Shown piece by piece: positions 1-13,700 of a stretch of DNA of 64,000 bases. The notes beneath the pieces were generated by a model. That model made no database searches. It was not told where the DNA came from and saw nothing but the letters and a program-made list of their open reading frames with translations. Within the stretch, counting starts at the first letter, position 1. The number at the start of each line of letters is the position of its first letter. Made by a program: the position numbers and the translations under genes. Source of the DNA: Opisthocomus hoazin (taxonomy: Eukaryota > Chordata > Aves > Opisthocomiformes > Opisthocomidae); assembly GCF_030867145.1 (NCBI RefSeq), contig NC_134433.1:14949396-15013395 (forward strand). The letters run 5' to 3'.

Positions 1-20
1 ATGTAATTGTCTGTCTACAG

Positions 21-3000
21 ATGTCTCAACTGGGCCATCAGCTAATGGAGCACCCAACATAATGATGAATGGGGACCTTCCTAAACCAACGCTAATTCCC
101 AACGGAATGCCAAATACTGTAGTGCCATGTGGAACAGAGCGTAACCTTGCCAACTGGACTCTCAACGGTCACGTGCCCTTGCTTTCTGATAGTCCCTGCA
201 CAGGGTATATAATTGCTGTCCACAGAAAAATGGTTAGTAGAGTTGGCATTTGTTATAAATTGTTCACGTAGCACACTTTGAGAGAAAGTCAGTGAGGATT
301 TTTTTTTAATGTCCACATGATAATCTATTCTTTATTTCTTAAGAAGAGGGAACATGAATACATTTGCCTCTTCAGTGAGTGCCAAGTTCTACACAAACAC
401 AACTCTTGTAAATTTAAATCGTAATGTCTAATGTTGGTGTATTTTTCTTTCCTTAGTACTGGCGTGCTTCCCAGTTCTTTAGTGCTGAGATGCATACTTG
501 GGCGTTCGCTGACTCCCTGATGAAATGTTCCAGACTCTTTGAGCAGAAAAAATCCTAATTAGAGGAGCTACTAGAAGTGCATTTCTTTCCCATTATGTGG
601 AAAAGCCTTATTTCTTATACGGAAACAGAGAGGATGTATAGTACATTCCTGGGTTGTTCTGTTAGCATGAACTGCTCTTTGTAAAAGCATCTGTAGTTAA
701 GTTGAACTCTAAATGTCAAAGCTGGATGACTGAACACCTCAAATAGCCACGAGTTCTGTGCGCACTGTGGCCAGACTTCAGAGTGTGTTGATGTTTAGAG
801 CCTGGCAAATGTGGGCCGGGAGGCCCTTTAACTTCCCTCGTTACTGTGTGTTTGTATGAGGCTTTTTTGCTTTGGTCTCTAAAGTAGTGGCCACTAACCA
901 CTTCTGAGCCATTACAAACTGCTGGTTACACAGCTTAAAAACCAGTAATAGTTGTTTGTAGAAGCTATTCCAGGAATCCACGCTTGTCATTGTCAAAAAT
1001 CTTATCAATGGAAAGAGTTAATTGTATAAAACTTAAGCAAGGCAGTAACCATTTGCTTGTACCTCAGTGTCTTTAAGTCGGCGTGTTAAATCTGTCTTAC
1101 AAAATGGGGATGTAGCGTGAAAGTTAGTTTGTCTGCTTGGAAGAAGTTGCGTACAAGGCTGTGGTGCTTCCTTTAGATGTAAAGGTTTTCTTTCTTTAGC
1201 AGACATAAGCTTGCCTGGTGTAGAGGTCATTTGGGGACAGGTATTAGCATCATTAGGTGCATGCCTGCATTACAATAGTACCACGTGGTGGGAAAAGTAA
1301 GAAATGCACATCATGTGAAATACATAATATTGTACATGTTTGAAATACAGTTTTATGTTTCATGTGGTCTAATGCCTAAAGAACATTGCCATAATGTCAT
1401 AAAATACAAAAAAGTTTTCAAGTCAGTGATCAAAATGTACATTATTTAATATTGGAAAAAATTGCTGAAGTAGAGTACTTTTAATAGAAATAATGGTTGA
1501 TTTTAATTGCCAAAGCCTGAAATAAGTAACAAGGTCAGCACCCTAGTAATTATGGTAACGTGAGCTAATGCATACTTTTATCTGAGTCATTCTTTTATTT
1601 CACATACGCAGATGCGGACAGAATTATATTTTCTTTCATCTCAGAAGAATCGTCCTAGTCTCTTTGGAATGCCACTAATTGTTCCTTGTACAGTTCATAC
1701 ACGGAAAAAAGACCTGTATGATGCAGTGTGGATTCAGGTTTCCAGGCTTGCTAGCCCTCTCCCGCCTCAGGAAGCTAGTAATCATGCACAGGACTGGTGA
1801 GTTTGGCATCTCAGTCTTTGGCTTGAATTACCTGATACAGTGGTGCAGACTTGCTTAGAAGATTTAAAACCATATTCATTCTTCATGTTTATCAGTTTTG
1901 ACTTTCGTAATACCTCTGTTGAATGAACATATGTTTTTTTTAATGTATAATTAAGCTTTAAATGTCAACAACTTTAGGAATGAGTGCATGCGCTTTTGCC
2001 CCAGGTGCTTTCTGCCTGCACATTCCATTTAGGGGGTTATTTTTGTAAGAAGTCATTTTAGAGTCCTGCAGTTTAATAATGGAAATAATTAAAAATAATT
2101 TCTAATCCTTTTTAATGCAATTTAATGTAGTGTTCCTTCTAGCTGCACTTAAAGGTTGCCGTTGATTCATTCTCATCCAGTGACTGACAATTAATTATAT
2201 CTAACAAATTTAGGTGGTATAAAGGCAGGTCTTGTTTTAATAGCTTTATCTAATCAATATTATGATTTTTGAGTGGGTTTTTTTTGTAGCTTTAACGTAA
2301 ACATAGCAACCATAGCAAAGGAAGATAGTTGGCAGCCTGAATGAGTGCTCGTGTTTCATGTTGCATTTTCTTTTGTTTCAGTGATGATAGCATGGGATAT
2401 CAGTATCCATTCACCCTACGGGTAGTGCAGAAGGATGGAAATTCTTGTGCTTGGTGTCCATGGTACAGGTAAATGGTGCTTTTTAGATTTAAGGAAGGGA
2501 ACTACTCCAGCAGAAAGGTAATTTATGGTAATGGGTTTGTGATACATTTCAGACTTCAGAGGTAATATCAAACAATAAGAGTCTAGAATCTAATTTAACC
2601 AAAACCTTCACAGGGCAGACTTTCACTGTAGAACAGCTTTTATGACTTGAAGAGCTGAAAGCTCTACTGACACAGAAACTTTACATAAGGAGACAGATGT
2701 GAGATTATCAAAAACCTCTTAACCCCTTAGAATATTCTGTGGGCATGTGTGTATATATGCAGGCACATATGTATACATATTTGGATGATATGTGAGCATT
2801 TCATACAAAACCAAACTTTTAGATGTAAATCGTCTGCCCTCATTAGTTCCTGTGCCGTTTGAAGAGTGAGAACTAAAATGGACAATAAGAAATTCACCCT
2901 GGAAGCACACTTGGAATTTTCCCCAAACAAAGACATGCTAAGAGAAATTTCAGACACTTGTCAGAAGATATTCAGACCATATGCTCATTTAAAAAAAAAA

Positions 3001-6000
3001 AAAAAAGTCTCTTACAGCTAGATAAATAAAGTACATTAGCTATCATGTTGTAAAATATTTATGGAGACAAAGCATTGTAGTTTTTTGGTGTCATGGGTAG
3101 GCTTGGTCAGCATTATATGCAGGTAGATGGTTGAGCTCGCCCAGCTGCTTCCATTTCTCATCTCTGTTAAGTTTTCTAATAACATAGCAAACTGTCACTG
3201 GTTGTTGTTTTATAAAAATACCTCTCTTTTACACTGAAGGCAGGGCCTGAAACTTTGGGGGTGCGTATGTTACAAAATAAGGAACAGAATTGGAGTGTGA
3301 AGTAATATAACACTTAGTTACCAGACAGTTTACTTACCATATCTAACTTTTGGATTTAGATTTTGCCGTGGCTGTAAAATTGAGTGCACAGAAGACAGAG
3401 CTTGTGTTGGGAATGCTTACATTGCTGTAGACTGGGATCCAACAGCACTCCATCTGCGCTACCAGACGTCGCAAGAACGGGTAAAGTTTCAACGCAAACC
3501 CTTTGTTATTTGTTAATAGCTCTGAAGCACAACCCATTTCACCTATTTTTATTTTATTGATGCTGCTTTTGCCCATTTTCTGTTAAAATAAAGTCAGTAA
3601 TCATCGAACAGTATAGTCTGGGCAAATTAATGTCTTAGTGTTAGACCTCTTATGTGACCATAATGTGGAAGGGAAGCTTTTAAGAAACCACAGCAGTGTA
3701 TTTTCTGTGTGTCGTGAGTTGCTTTTGATCTAGCCTCCACAATGTATTACAAAATACGTTAATCTGATAAATTTTCTAAGCACACCAGTACTATAAACAG
3801 TTATGCATGTGAGTAAGCCTATTTCCTCATTGAGTCAATAAAACATATCTAAAGGTAAGCCTATAGCTGGGTTACTCTAGAATAGCTGTTCAAACTTGTG
3901 AGTTGAATCTATAAACTTGTGCTTTATGGATAATTTTGTAAGCAGAACCCAAGAATAAGGACAGTGCATTATTTGTATGTCTGCCTCTTCACAGCTGAAA
4001 TAAAATTTCTTCTAAAACTTAGTGCATACAGTTTTTATCTTTAATCCAAAGTAACTATATGATATTTGTGTGATACTGTGAATAGAGCCTTCCTCTGAGC
4101 AGTTGCTATATGTTTCCAAGTCAGATACAGTTTTATCTCACTTTAGATTGTAGAAGAACATGAAAGTGTTGAGCAAAGCCGACGAGCTCAAGCAGAGCCC
4201 ATCAATCTGGACAGCTGTCTTAGAGCCTTCACCAGTGAGGAAGAACTGGGGGAGGATGAGATGTACTACTGTTCCAAATGCAAGACCCATTGTTTGGCTA
4301 CGAAAAAACTGGATCTTTGGAGACTTCCCCCTATTTTGGTATGATCTTGTGTAATTTTCCTCTACAGCAACAAAACCAAAGTACATTGATCACAAATTTG
4401 AATTGCTAGGTATGTCTCCTTGTTCTGAATACGAAGATTTGCTTTTGTTCACAGTCTCAGGAGGGGCATTGACTTAGATTGCTTCATGCATTTCTGTAAT
4501 GCAGGCAAATAAAATAAACCTCAAATCCTTTTGAATCTTTTTAGCTGATACGTTGCAGGAAATGGTGGTGTTCTGCATTCAGTGTCGTCTGTTCTGACAT
4601 AGAATTCATGCTGAGGCAGACTTTCTGGTAACATGATCTTTTGTCTAGTTGTGTAATACCTGCATTTGTCGCTTTTCAAATTTAGTAGGTTATTCAAAAC
4701 ACACAGTGCTGATCACTGGATTGAAGCAACCTTTGCCATCATTTCCTCATGCAAATGTTAGTTCCATATTTTACCGGCTTGATCCCAAAATCCAAATTGT
4801 CACATACGGCATTGTTACTGTTTTATTATTAGTGTATGATAAAATGTGTATGTTTCATGAGAAACCATTTTTAAACAGTGAATGTAATTGTCCTCCTTTA
4901 ATTTTCTTTAACTTGTTTCTCCTTAGATCATTCACCTGAAAAGGTTTCAGTTTGTAAATGGCCGCTGGATAAAATCTCAGAAAATTGTTAAATTTCCCAG
5001 AGAAAATTTTGACCCAAGTGCCTTTTTGGTACAAAGGGATCCGAGTCATTTTCAAAGAAAGCAGCTAACGCTCCAGGTTGAGAGCCTGCCTGAACCACGG
5101 GCTCTCCAAGGGGAGTCTCGAAAAATGGATCTCCAGATCACTTACACACTGGGAGAAGGAGATATACTGAACAGAAGTCCATCCTCACTTAACACTACTG
5201 TCTTGAATAATATCAAAGGTAGGTAATAATTAGGGAAAATTCCAGTCAATACTGATACTTGGAGGGGGGGGGAATTATATTGTGAAAAAAATTTTAATAT
5301 TTCTTTGGCCAAAGTACTGCTCTTATTTTGAAACACTCATTCCTGTTGTTTGCACTGGAAAGCTTACTGAAGGTTTGCCATTTATCGAAAGAAAAAAAAA
5401 AGAGGAGAAAAAATTTACTCAGTGACAGCAGATAACTGGCACTGTCTGCTTGTGTGAGTGGGCTGGATGAAGAGTGAGGAAAGTACTCCTGCATAAAAGA
5501 GCTAAATTTCAGTTTATATGTATATGTCTGTGTGTACGCAAAGATAGTTTTACTTTTATATACCACTCCTTAGTTGTAGTGAAACAGTGTGTTTTAACGT
5601 TCGATTATTCAAAAAAACCCACGTAAAAAAAATCTAGACTGTGCGTTTACTTATCTTAGTGGTCCACGTTTTCTGTTTTAGCATCTCCGTCTTTGGGGAG
5701 GAAAGGTGGAACCAGCTGTCCTTCAAGTAAAAACAGTAGCCCAAATAATAGCCCAAGGACTTTAGGAAGAGGTAAAGGGCGTCTGCGGCTACCACAACTG
5801 GGTAAAAACAAACTGTCAAGTAGCAAAGAAAATTTGGATGCAAGTAAAGAGAACGGTACTGACCAGGAACAGAGATTTACTTCTGATCAAGGTGATGCTC
5901 TTACTAGAGGGCAGATTTTGGGTGGTAGCCAGAGTGAGCTATATACTGCTCAGGACAATGAGATGACTCTGGCCAATGGATACATCTGTGAGCAGAACGC

Positions 6001-7006
6001 ATACAGCAATGGCAGTATCAACGGTCAAATTGATAGCCACAGCGAGGACGATGTTACAGATGACCAAAGAGAAGAAGTGTGTGTCAACCCTATTTACAAT
6101 CTATATGCAATTTCGGTAGGTTGACTTTTTATGCAAGTAAACTATGTTTATGTGGCATTGTTTTGACTAAATGCATTTACTCTGTTGTTTTCATTACAAA
6201 AAGTAGGGACCTATTGAGAAGAAGAACAAAGTAGAGCCATTGACAGCAGAATAAGTTAGCTGTAAAACTGGGTACAGCTGAAAAGTCTTTCTCTGCGTAA
6301 TGTTTCTTCTGCCTGACTGTATAAGCTTAGTCAGCTCCAGGTGCATAGATTTTCATGAACCATTGTCACTCACTTAAAGATTGTGAATTTGTGAGTAATT
6401 TGTTCTGTGAATTCTGAGTTTTGATGTTTGATCCAGAATTTATTTTCTTCTTAATTTTCTTCAGTGCCATTCAGGAATTATGGGAGGGGGTCATTATGTC
6501 ACTTATGCCAAAAACCCGAACAACAAGTGGTACTGCTACAATGACAGTAGCTGTAAGGTAAATTATTTACTTTTATAGCAAATAATTGTAATCTTCATTA
6601 CCTAATTAAGCTCTGACATTTCTAAGTATTTGCATTTATCACTATAAAATTTATGACACTTTTCAAGTAAATAATGGAACCTCATAACTATAATAAGGGA
6701 GACAGAAAATGGGATTATTCTTCTTGTAAACAGCCAGTTAAAACACTGTGTCTAGGGCAATCGCATGTGTTTTAGGCTGAGTGACACAATTGTCCCATTG
6801 GGTATTTCAAACCGTGTTTTTCTCTTTTGCAGGAATTGCATCCCGACGAGATCGACACCGACTCTGCCTACATTCTTTTCTACGAGCAGCAGGGGGTAGA
6901 CTATGCACAATTTCTGCCAAAGATAGATGGCAAAAAGATGGCAGACACAAGCAGCATGGATGAAGACTTTGAGTCAGATTATAAGAAGTACTGTGTTTTA
7001 CAGTAA
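21..7006 (+). CDS. USP32: USP32, C-terminal nine coding exons (5' part outside window)
   Basis: Ubiquitin-specific protease 32, a Golgi/endosome-associated cysteine deubiquitinase that removes ubiquitin from substrates. Exons: 21-232, 1612-1796, 2382-2468, 3360-3480, 4147-4338, 4927-5218, 5682-6115, 6465-6557, 6833-7006. All introns are GT-AG and the phases join without a break into about 595 residues; human USP32 is about 1604 residues. Visible landmarks are the paired CxxC ribbon around CAWCPWYRFCRGC (exons 3-4), a second YYCSKC ribbon (exon 5), the IIHLKRFQF strand (exon 6), a Ser/Asn-rich linker in exon 7, and the His box GGGHYVTYAKN with the following YNDS in exon 8. The catalytic Cys box lies upstream of the window. 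The protein ends in CVLQ, a CAAX-type prenylation signal known in USP32. Exon 1 starts in mid-codon after CTGTCTACAG. The identification is very secure; the exon edges are inferred from splice consensus. Confidence 0.97.
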
Positions 7007-9215
7007 GCAGGTGATCTTCTGGGGACTGTTCTAAGAACGTGAGGGATGACATCCTGAAACTAGCATTTGGTGAAAATGTTACTGAAACAGATAACCTAAG
7101 TGTAGGTATTGTACCCTGTGACCTGAAAGCACAAAAAGAAAACCCTAATTAAATAGCAGTTAATATAAAGATAGTATTATTTTGTTCTGTTATCTCACTA
7201 CATGCTCTAAACATTTCTGATGTGAGACATCAGGCTGAGACTGCCATTGGCCTTTAAATAAAATGGTTTGAGAAAAGCCGACTAGGACCAAATAAGAGCT
7301 AAATTAAATAGTCCAGATAAGAGCTAAAGAAAGTAGTGTAGAGTTTACCAACTGTTCTAACAACCCCCTAAGGCTCTCTTTAGGTTTAAGATAATGGGGA
7401 AAAAAAATTGTAGTGTTGTCTTTGGACAACACGATATTGCTACCTCTTTTTTCCTGCAGTTTTATTGCATTTTATTGGCAAAACAGGGAAAGCAAGAGAA
7501 TGAAAAGTGCACAAATTTAAAGAATTAACATCAAGAGTAGGAGACGTTTCCAGTTTTGCCACCACTAATGTGTGTCAGTTGCTTTCTTTCTGCATGTTGG
7601 GAGCACAACCAAATCGTCATTTGAGAAGAGACTGATTTCTGCACTGGAATGGTTTATTATAATTGTGTTCTCTCCACGTGTTGGCTGTGCAGATCAACAT
7701 GTTTCAGGAATGGCTTTTCTGCCTGACGAGTGCTATCTCGAGCGCTTGAGATGCCTCAAGAAGAAACTTCAGGTTGAAGAGAGTAGTTGTGATTACACGC
7801 GTGGTGTCTTAAAATGTGCACATTGCACAGAATGTTCCCAGCTTTTGGAAGGAAAGATGCTTGAGCTTATGTTTCATGACTGGTGTTGCTTTTAAATTTG
7901 CACTTTTAAAAATCCGTATAATTAAATTCAAAAACATAGTTTGTTTTTGTTGTTGTAAGGGCTCTGGAGTGAATGGCTGTGAATTATCCACTGTGTATTT
8001 CAAACAAATGAGAAGCTGTGGCTGTCAGGTAGCTATCGTAGCATTCATGGATGGTTTTTTTTTGTTGGTTTCACAATTTAATGGAGTTTCTTTTTTTCAA
8101 AATTTGGTTGCCTTTTCAAGTTTTCTTTTTTGCAACAGGTTATGCATAGACTTGCAATTAGACCAGAATTGCTTTCCATGCCCTTGCAACATGCTCATTT
8201 AAGTTAACGGGGTTATGGCATGAAGGGAAAGCATGACTGAGTCTTAACAGAGACTGGAAAAAAGATGGCTGTTTTTTGAGTAGGCATTCTTTAAAAATTT
8301 TGACTGTTAAATTGTTTGCGTATTTGAATGAAGATAAAAATTTTGCTCTTTCAGCCTTTTGTTCTTCAGCTGAGTCTAAGCAGCTTACTAATTTTGTCAT
8401 ACATCATCTTCCAAATTCTTTAGCTTTTATATTTTCACTGATAAAATTGATACGTACACGGTTGATCTCTGAAATAAATGTTTGGGTTCATTTTATTGTG
8501 TTTTACAAGAATGCCAAACCTACTAGTAAGTTTTCTAATTCCCGGAAGGATCTGAGTTTTATCCATTTAAGAAATTACATCAGCTCATCCTGCTGTCTGC
8601 ACTCAGGCAAAAACCTCCCTGCCTGTGTTGGAGGCCGTGCCTCCTTAGGACAGCAGGTCAGTTCCAGAGTAAGTATTGTCTTACTGGTGAAGTGTTGCTC
8701 CCTATCCTATACGGTCTTTATCTTTAAAGTGGTCTGAACACTGAGACTGAAGAGAAGCAACCATGGCTTGTGAATTTCTAGGTTATAAGCTTTTTCAGTA
8801 CCCACGTGTCTGCTCCTTCCTACGCAAACTCCATGAAAAGTGAAAGATTTTCAACTGATTTACTTTAAAATGTTTTATTTAAGCAGGTAGCACAATCTAC
8901 TAATGTTATTTGATCTTCTGTGTTTGTTACATTGGTTGTAATTAATTTTTTAAATTAAATTAATTCATGAATTAGTAGTAAATTTATTAAGTTAACTATT
9001 AACTACATTCACTTTGTAAATTATTGTATAAAACTTATTGACAATGCACTGACTTTAGAAAGATGTTAATGTACATAAATACCTTGTAAATAGAATAGTG
9101 TTGATGTACTGGAATATGAGCTGTATTAAAAAAAGGTATTGGTAATTGTATATGGAGTGAACCTGTTTATCTGTAACTATATTATTCAAACAAATTAAAT
9201 ACTGTGGATGCAGAT
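7007..9215 (+). other. USP32: USP32 3' UTR (end approximate)
   Basis: AT-rich sequence after the USP32 stop codon with no convincing protein-coding potential. Candidate poly(A) signals on the + strand are AATAAA at 7257-7262 and 8473-8478, and ATTAAA at 9125-9130 and 9194-9199. The last two sit in a very AT-rich block and are the likeliest distal end, which would make the 3' UTR about 2.2 kb. Use of the earlier signals would give shorter isoforms. A 153-codon open frame at 8276-8737 lies wholly inside this UTR and resembles nothing I know. Confidence 0.6.
9194..9199 (+). terminator. USP32: Candidate distal USP32 poly(A) signal ATTAAA
   Basis: The hexamer ATTAAA lies near the end of the AT-rich tract downstream of USP32. 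It was chosen over AATAAA at 8473 because AT-rich UTR-like sequence continues past that point. RNA evidence is not available here. Confidence 0.4.
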
Positions 9216-9989
9216 GAAGTGTCACTTCTTGCCAGATATTTTTTAATAGCTGTTTTCCTGCTTTGAAGTTTCTGTACTCTTTTCATTCAGCTTAAATGGA
9301 TTTGTCAATCCAAAAGATTGAAGCGTGTGAGGAAGTGTGCAGCAATTCTTTGCCATTTGTCCAGCACAGCACTTAGTTCTGAGTACCAGGATATTTCAGC
9401 TCTTCCAAGTTTTGCTTTTAAGTTATTTTACTTTTCTTTTTCAGAACTTTCTGTTCTGTTTTTTAGAGTTAGTCCATTTAATCCTATTTAAAAGGTGTGC
9501 CTGTGTACACGAGAGACAGTGAGACTTTTCCTTCTTAGAAATAAGTCTGAAGAACTAGTGCACTGAACCACGTTAATTCAGCGGTTCTCACCGATTTCTG
9601 TGGTGTAATTCTGATGGATCTGGAAGGAGAGCAGAGATGACTTAGAAGCACAGTGGCTGCACATGGGATCCCTGCTTACCTGCACTTGAGAATCCTTCTA
9701 CAGGTTGATAAAGTGGGGAAAAAAATTAATTGTCTTTTTAAATATTTAATTGCTTAATTGTTGTATGTGTACTTGGACAACTAAAATCTGAGCTGTAATA
9801 ATTTTACTCCAGCTTCTCATGCTGTGATAAATAAGGCTCCTTTTGAGCTTAAGAGAAAAGTAGGTAAAAAAAAGCTTTGCTCCAAGATGTCCCAGAAAGA
9901 ATGGGATTGTAAGAAAATCATACAACGATTTGCATTGTCGGAAGGTTTGACAAGAAGTGATGAGACAGATCTTGTAATGGTGTGTGCGG

Positions 9990-10112
9990 GATGGTTGCTT
10001 GCCGCTGGGCCCGGGGCAGCGCCGCCGAGCTCGCAGCCACGCGGCGGCAGCGCTGCCCGCCTCGTCCGCACGCGCAGCGGGAGCTTGCGTCGCGTTGGGC
10101 AGCGCGCTCATG
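9990..10112. other. Isolated CpG-dense patch in AT-rich DNA
   Basis: About 120 bp packed with CpG and GCC/GCG trinucleotides, flanked on both sides by AT-rich DNA. It is far shorter than a standard CpG island. No gene start, splice site or known repeat is apparent. It could be a remnant promoter, a GC-rich insertion or a local gene-conversion hot spot. Confidence 0.5.
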
Positions 10113-10665
10113 GAGAGGGGTGTTGTTAACCTGTTAAAATGAGAAAATAAAGCAAAGGTCATCTGCAGGGGGCATCTTCTGCGGATTGCTTGTGAGCGCA
10201 GGGGTGTGCCTCACCAGGGGGAACAATTTCTGAAGTTAAAAGCTTTCATGTTATGGTAGAATCTGGAGTAAATGACACTTACTAGTCCTGCACGTAAGAA
10301 TTTGTTTAATCGTTCTTGTATAAATGATCAACAGCCGTTTTAGGTCAAGCAGAATTATCTGTTTCTATCAGACAGAAACAGCTCTATCAACATATGGTTT
10401 GTACAAAAGACACAGAAGCAAAAGGAAAGATGCAAGTTCAAAAATAAATACAGCGTATACTAACAGGCCGAGGAGTAAAGTGTCTGTACGGCTTCAGCGT
10501 AGGTGCCTGGTCGTCTCCAGACAGCAGCTTGCTGAGGAGGAGAACGAAACTGCCGAGTTTGCCAGCAAAGGAAATTCTTTCCTGTAGCTAAAGGAAGTGT
10601 CACGCGCTGTAGCACAGGTGGTCATCGCTTCCTCTTGGGGTGTTTTGTAACCGGTTAAGTCTGTA

Positions 10666-10725
10666 AAATCATGGAATAGCTTGGGCTGGAAAAAAGGAAG
10701 TCCTCTGCTCCATCTGAATGCTGGA
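10666..10725 (-). mobile_element. Short CR1 LINE 3'-end fragment
   Basis: The + strand reads AATCATGGAATAGCTTGGGC followed by TGGAAAAAAGGAAG. This is a diverged version of the reverse complement of the CR1 3' end (AATCATAGAATGGTTTGGGT then TGGAAGGGACC). Only the tail is recognisable, so the boundaries are approximate. Confidence 0.5.
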
Positions 10726-13700
10726 AGTACACCTCGGCTCACGATTGTAACAGTTCCTCTGTTGTGGCTGTGGTCAACACGGAGGTGATATGTTCGGTTA
10801 CATTTCATTTTTCTGTACAAGTCATGGCAAGTGCACCACTAAATTGCTTTCTTTTCCAAGCAATTTCTTTAAGCAGGGAAAAATACTTGAATCCATCCTG
10901 AATGCCACTTTCTGGTGCTACCTGCAGAAGTAAGATGGAGTTTTATATAAGCAGAGACTAAGAATGGCTTTTTAGGAAGATTTGCTTTGTCATGAGTCCA
11001 AAGAACTGTGAGCTTAATGCTAATGGCAAAAAGTCCATGGGAAAATTCTGCATGGGATGCAGGGTTTAGCAAGGTAAATTCTACTGGCAATCTGGCTCAT
11101 TTGGTACGTTGCTGCTAGAGCAAGCACTTCCCTGCACATGTCAGATCATAACACCAAGTTTTTAAAAAGGAAAGGAAGAGAATACTCTATCTGAGAAAAT
11201 ACTTGGGCTTTTTACTCAGAGCTGATCATGAGATTTCCTTCAGAATCTTTTCCATTCGTGATGCGCATGTTTGTGGATATTATTTTCACGTATGTCTGTG
11301 TGTTTTAGCTGTATCCTCCTGCTAGGTTTTAGTTGATGCAAGACTTGGGGCTAACCAAATGGAAAGTCAAAGCTGCAAATCTTTCACTTGGTTGCTGGAG
11401 GGACAGCTCCGAGACAAATACACAGGAGTCAGGTCAAAATTGATCTTGATGTTGCTTGGACATGTGTGCTTGCAGATGGATTGCAGTTTGGAAGTAAAAC
11501 AAGACTGCAGAAAGTGAATCCAGCTCGTTCATGGGACTGCTGAAAAGAGGAAACGGTGACTCCAGTAACTGGTGAGCAGACTGTACCTGAGCTGTATTTT
11601 CATCTGAAACTCGTCTACTGTTTACGAAGGGTAAGGCTGATATTTTCTCAGTTGAATCCCTTGTTCAGTACTGTGGTTAATAGTAATGACACTTAGAAAG
11701 CAATCTATTTCGAAAGTAAGTGGAATAATGATCCCTTACGTGCATGAAGCTTTTGCGCTCGGAAGCAGTGCTTTTGAAACAAGGAGCTGAAGGTACGTCA
11801 TGTACGGTCCCGGTGTACTGATGTGTTCCTGCTGCTGCTCCTACGTTTACCAGTGTTTGCTCACGTATTTTCTTCTTGATTGTACATAGTGTAGAGACAT
11901 TTCCTCTGAGCAGACACTGACTATATGAGACTACGATTATAATCACGCTTTCTTCCAAAAAGGAAGTAAATCTTGTGGAGTTGGCAGCTGGACCAAAGTC
12001 CACAGTAAGCTGGTCTATCAGGAGTCACATATCGCTTGGGGTTGTTTGTTTTTCGAATGTTTCCAAAAACAGTGTAGTTATGTTTAGATGGAAATGAACT
12101 ATTGTTCTTATTTTATGGCCCTTCAAGAAGCTAAATGGATATTTAACCGAGGATTAGCACGCATTGTTATCACCAGGGATGATGGCAGGGAAGCTGATGT
12201 CTCTGGCAATGAAGTCATCCCTTGCTATGCTTATCAGCTGCAACTGGAGCACTTGTGCAGCGTTAAATGATGACACTTGCTCAAAGCAGTCGTCTTTACT
12301 GCCTGGTGGTGGATTTTCAGAGCATTCACAGTGGTCGTTCTTCACAAGTGATGCAAATTCCACAGTGTCATTTGAGTCATTTGTGCATTTTCAATGTCGA
12401 AAAATTAATTTGCATCACAAAATATGACCTATAGTTACTCCGATCATTAATTTCCTCTATTAAGGCTTTTAGGTATTGAAAACGCAATTAAAAAAACCCC
12501 TAAAAATTCTAATTGCCAAACATGTTCATACGTGCTGTTTTCAGTAGTAAAGCTTTTATTGATTCAGAAATGTACCAAGGGCCATTAAATAGATGAAAGG
12601 ATCGTGTCACTGCCAAAAAAACCTGCAGCCATTTTCTGCTGTTGAGTGCTGTTTACTTCCCAGATCAAAACAGTACGGGTTTCAGATGAGGACTGTCTGA
12701 AGTGAGCAGAGCCCTTTTTGTCAGAGCGGAGCCACTGCGATAGGAGCTGTGCTGGGACTTTGCCCACGTACCTCTATGTGTGTCCGAAGCGCTAAAAAGA
12801 ACTGGCCTACACTTGCAGGTGGTAGTTAGGTAGCCTTCCTTTAAACCTGGAGTAAATTCTGTGAACTGAATGGCTTTTGGTCTTTCTCCTGGGAGCAGGA
12901 GAGAGGCAGCAGGGAAAGTACCTTCTTATGCAAAAGCCTCTTCTTTCCCCCAGCGTGATGGGAGGCACGGGTGCACTAACTCCTGCCGATGCTCTGCTAC
13001 CAGGAGGAGCTGGCCACTGTCACTTCCTCCAAAATCGTGAAAGCCCAACTCCAGAAGTATTTTTCGTCTTCACCCGATTGTTTGCATCTGTTCTGGAGCT
13101 GCTGGTTATGGTCGGAGTGTATCGTCCCGTTCCCTGCGGTTGGCACAGGAGACTCTGTCGCTGATTTTCTCCATATCATGGATTTATGCATTATCTACAG
13201 ATCGGTGCCATTACGTGGCCTGAGAAAGCCCCGGGACTGCGGGCAGAGCTGCCCCGCCTGGCTGCGGCCCCACGGGATCAGCGTGTGCATGTATTGACTG
13301 CAGCTTTTGCTACACTTTTTCCCTTAGGTCTAGTAAATTGAAGCAAGAAGTTAGTAAAATGCAGTCATCCATGCTTGCTGATTTATCGTTTCAGGAAAAT
13401 AAAAACCTGACAGAAGCTTGGAAGATGGTGCCTTTTGTTTGGGACAAGCCTCCAACTTCCTTGTTAATGTGTAAAAGATTTCCTGTTTGTGAAAATTAAA
13501 AGCTGTGTTTGATAAGGTCCCTTCAGCAAAATCATCCACAAAACAGAAAATATATTAAGGATGCTTAGGGATGTAATAGAAATCAATTTTTTCTGACCGT
13601 ATTTGTAGAATCTAGAAATGCTTTTCTCACTGGTGGTTGCTCACTTCCCGAGTCTCAGTAGCTCACAAAAACTAAACCAGATGGGTGACATCCTGCCTAT

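Noticed and set aside
8276-8737. 153-codon + frame after USP32
   Set aside because: It lies inside the probable USP32 3' UTR, and its composition (Phe, Ser, Leu, Ile) is that of translated AT-rich UTR.
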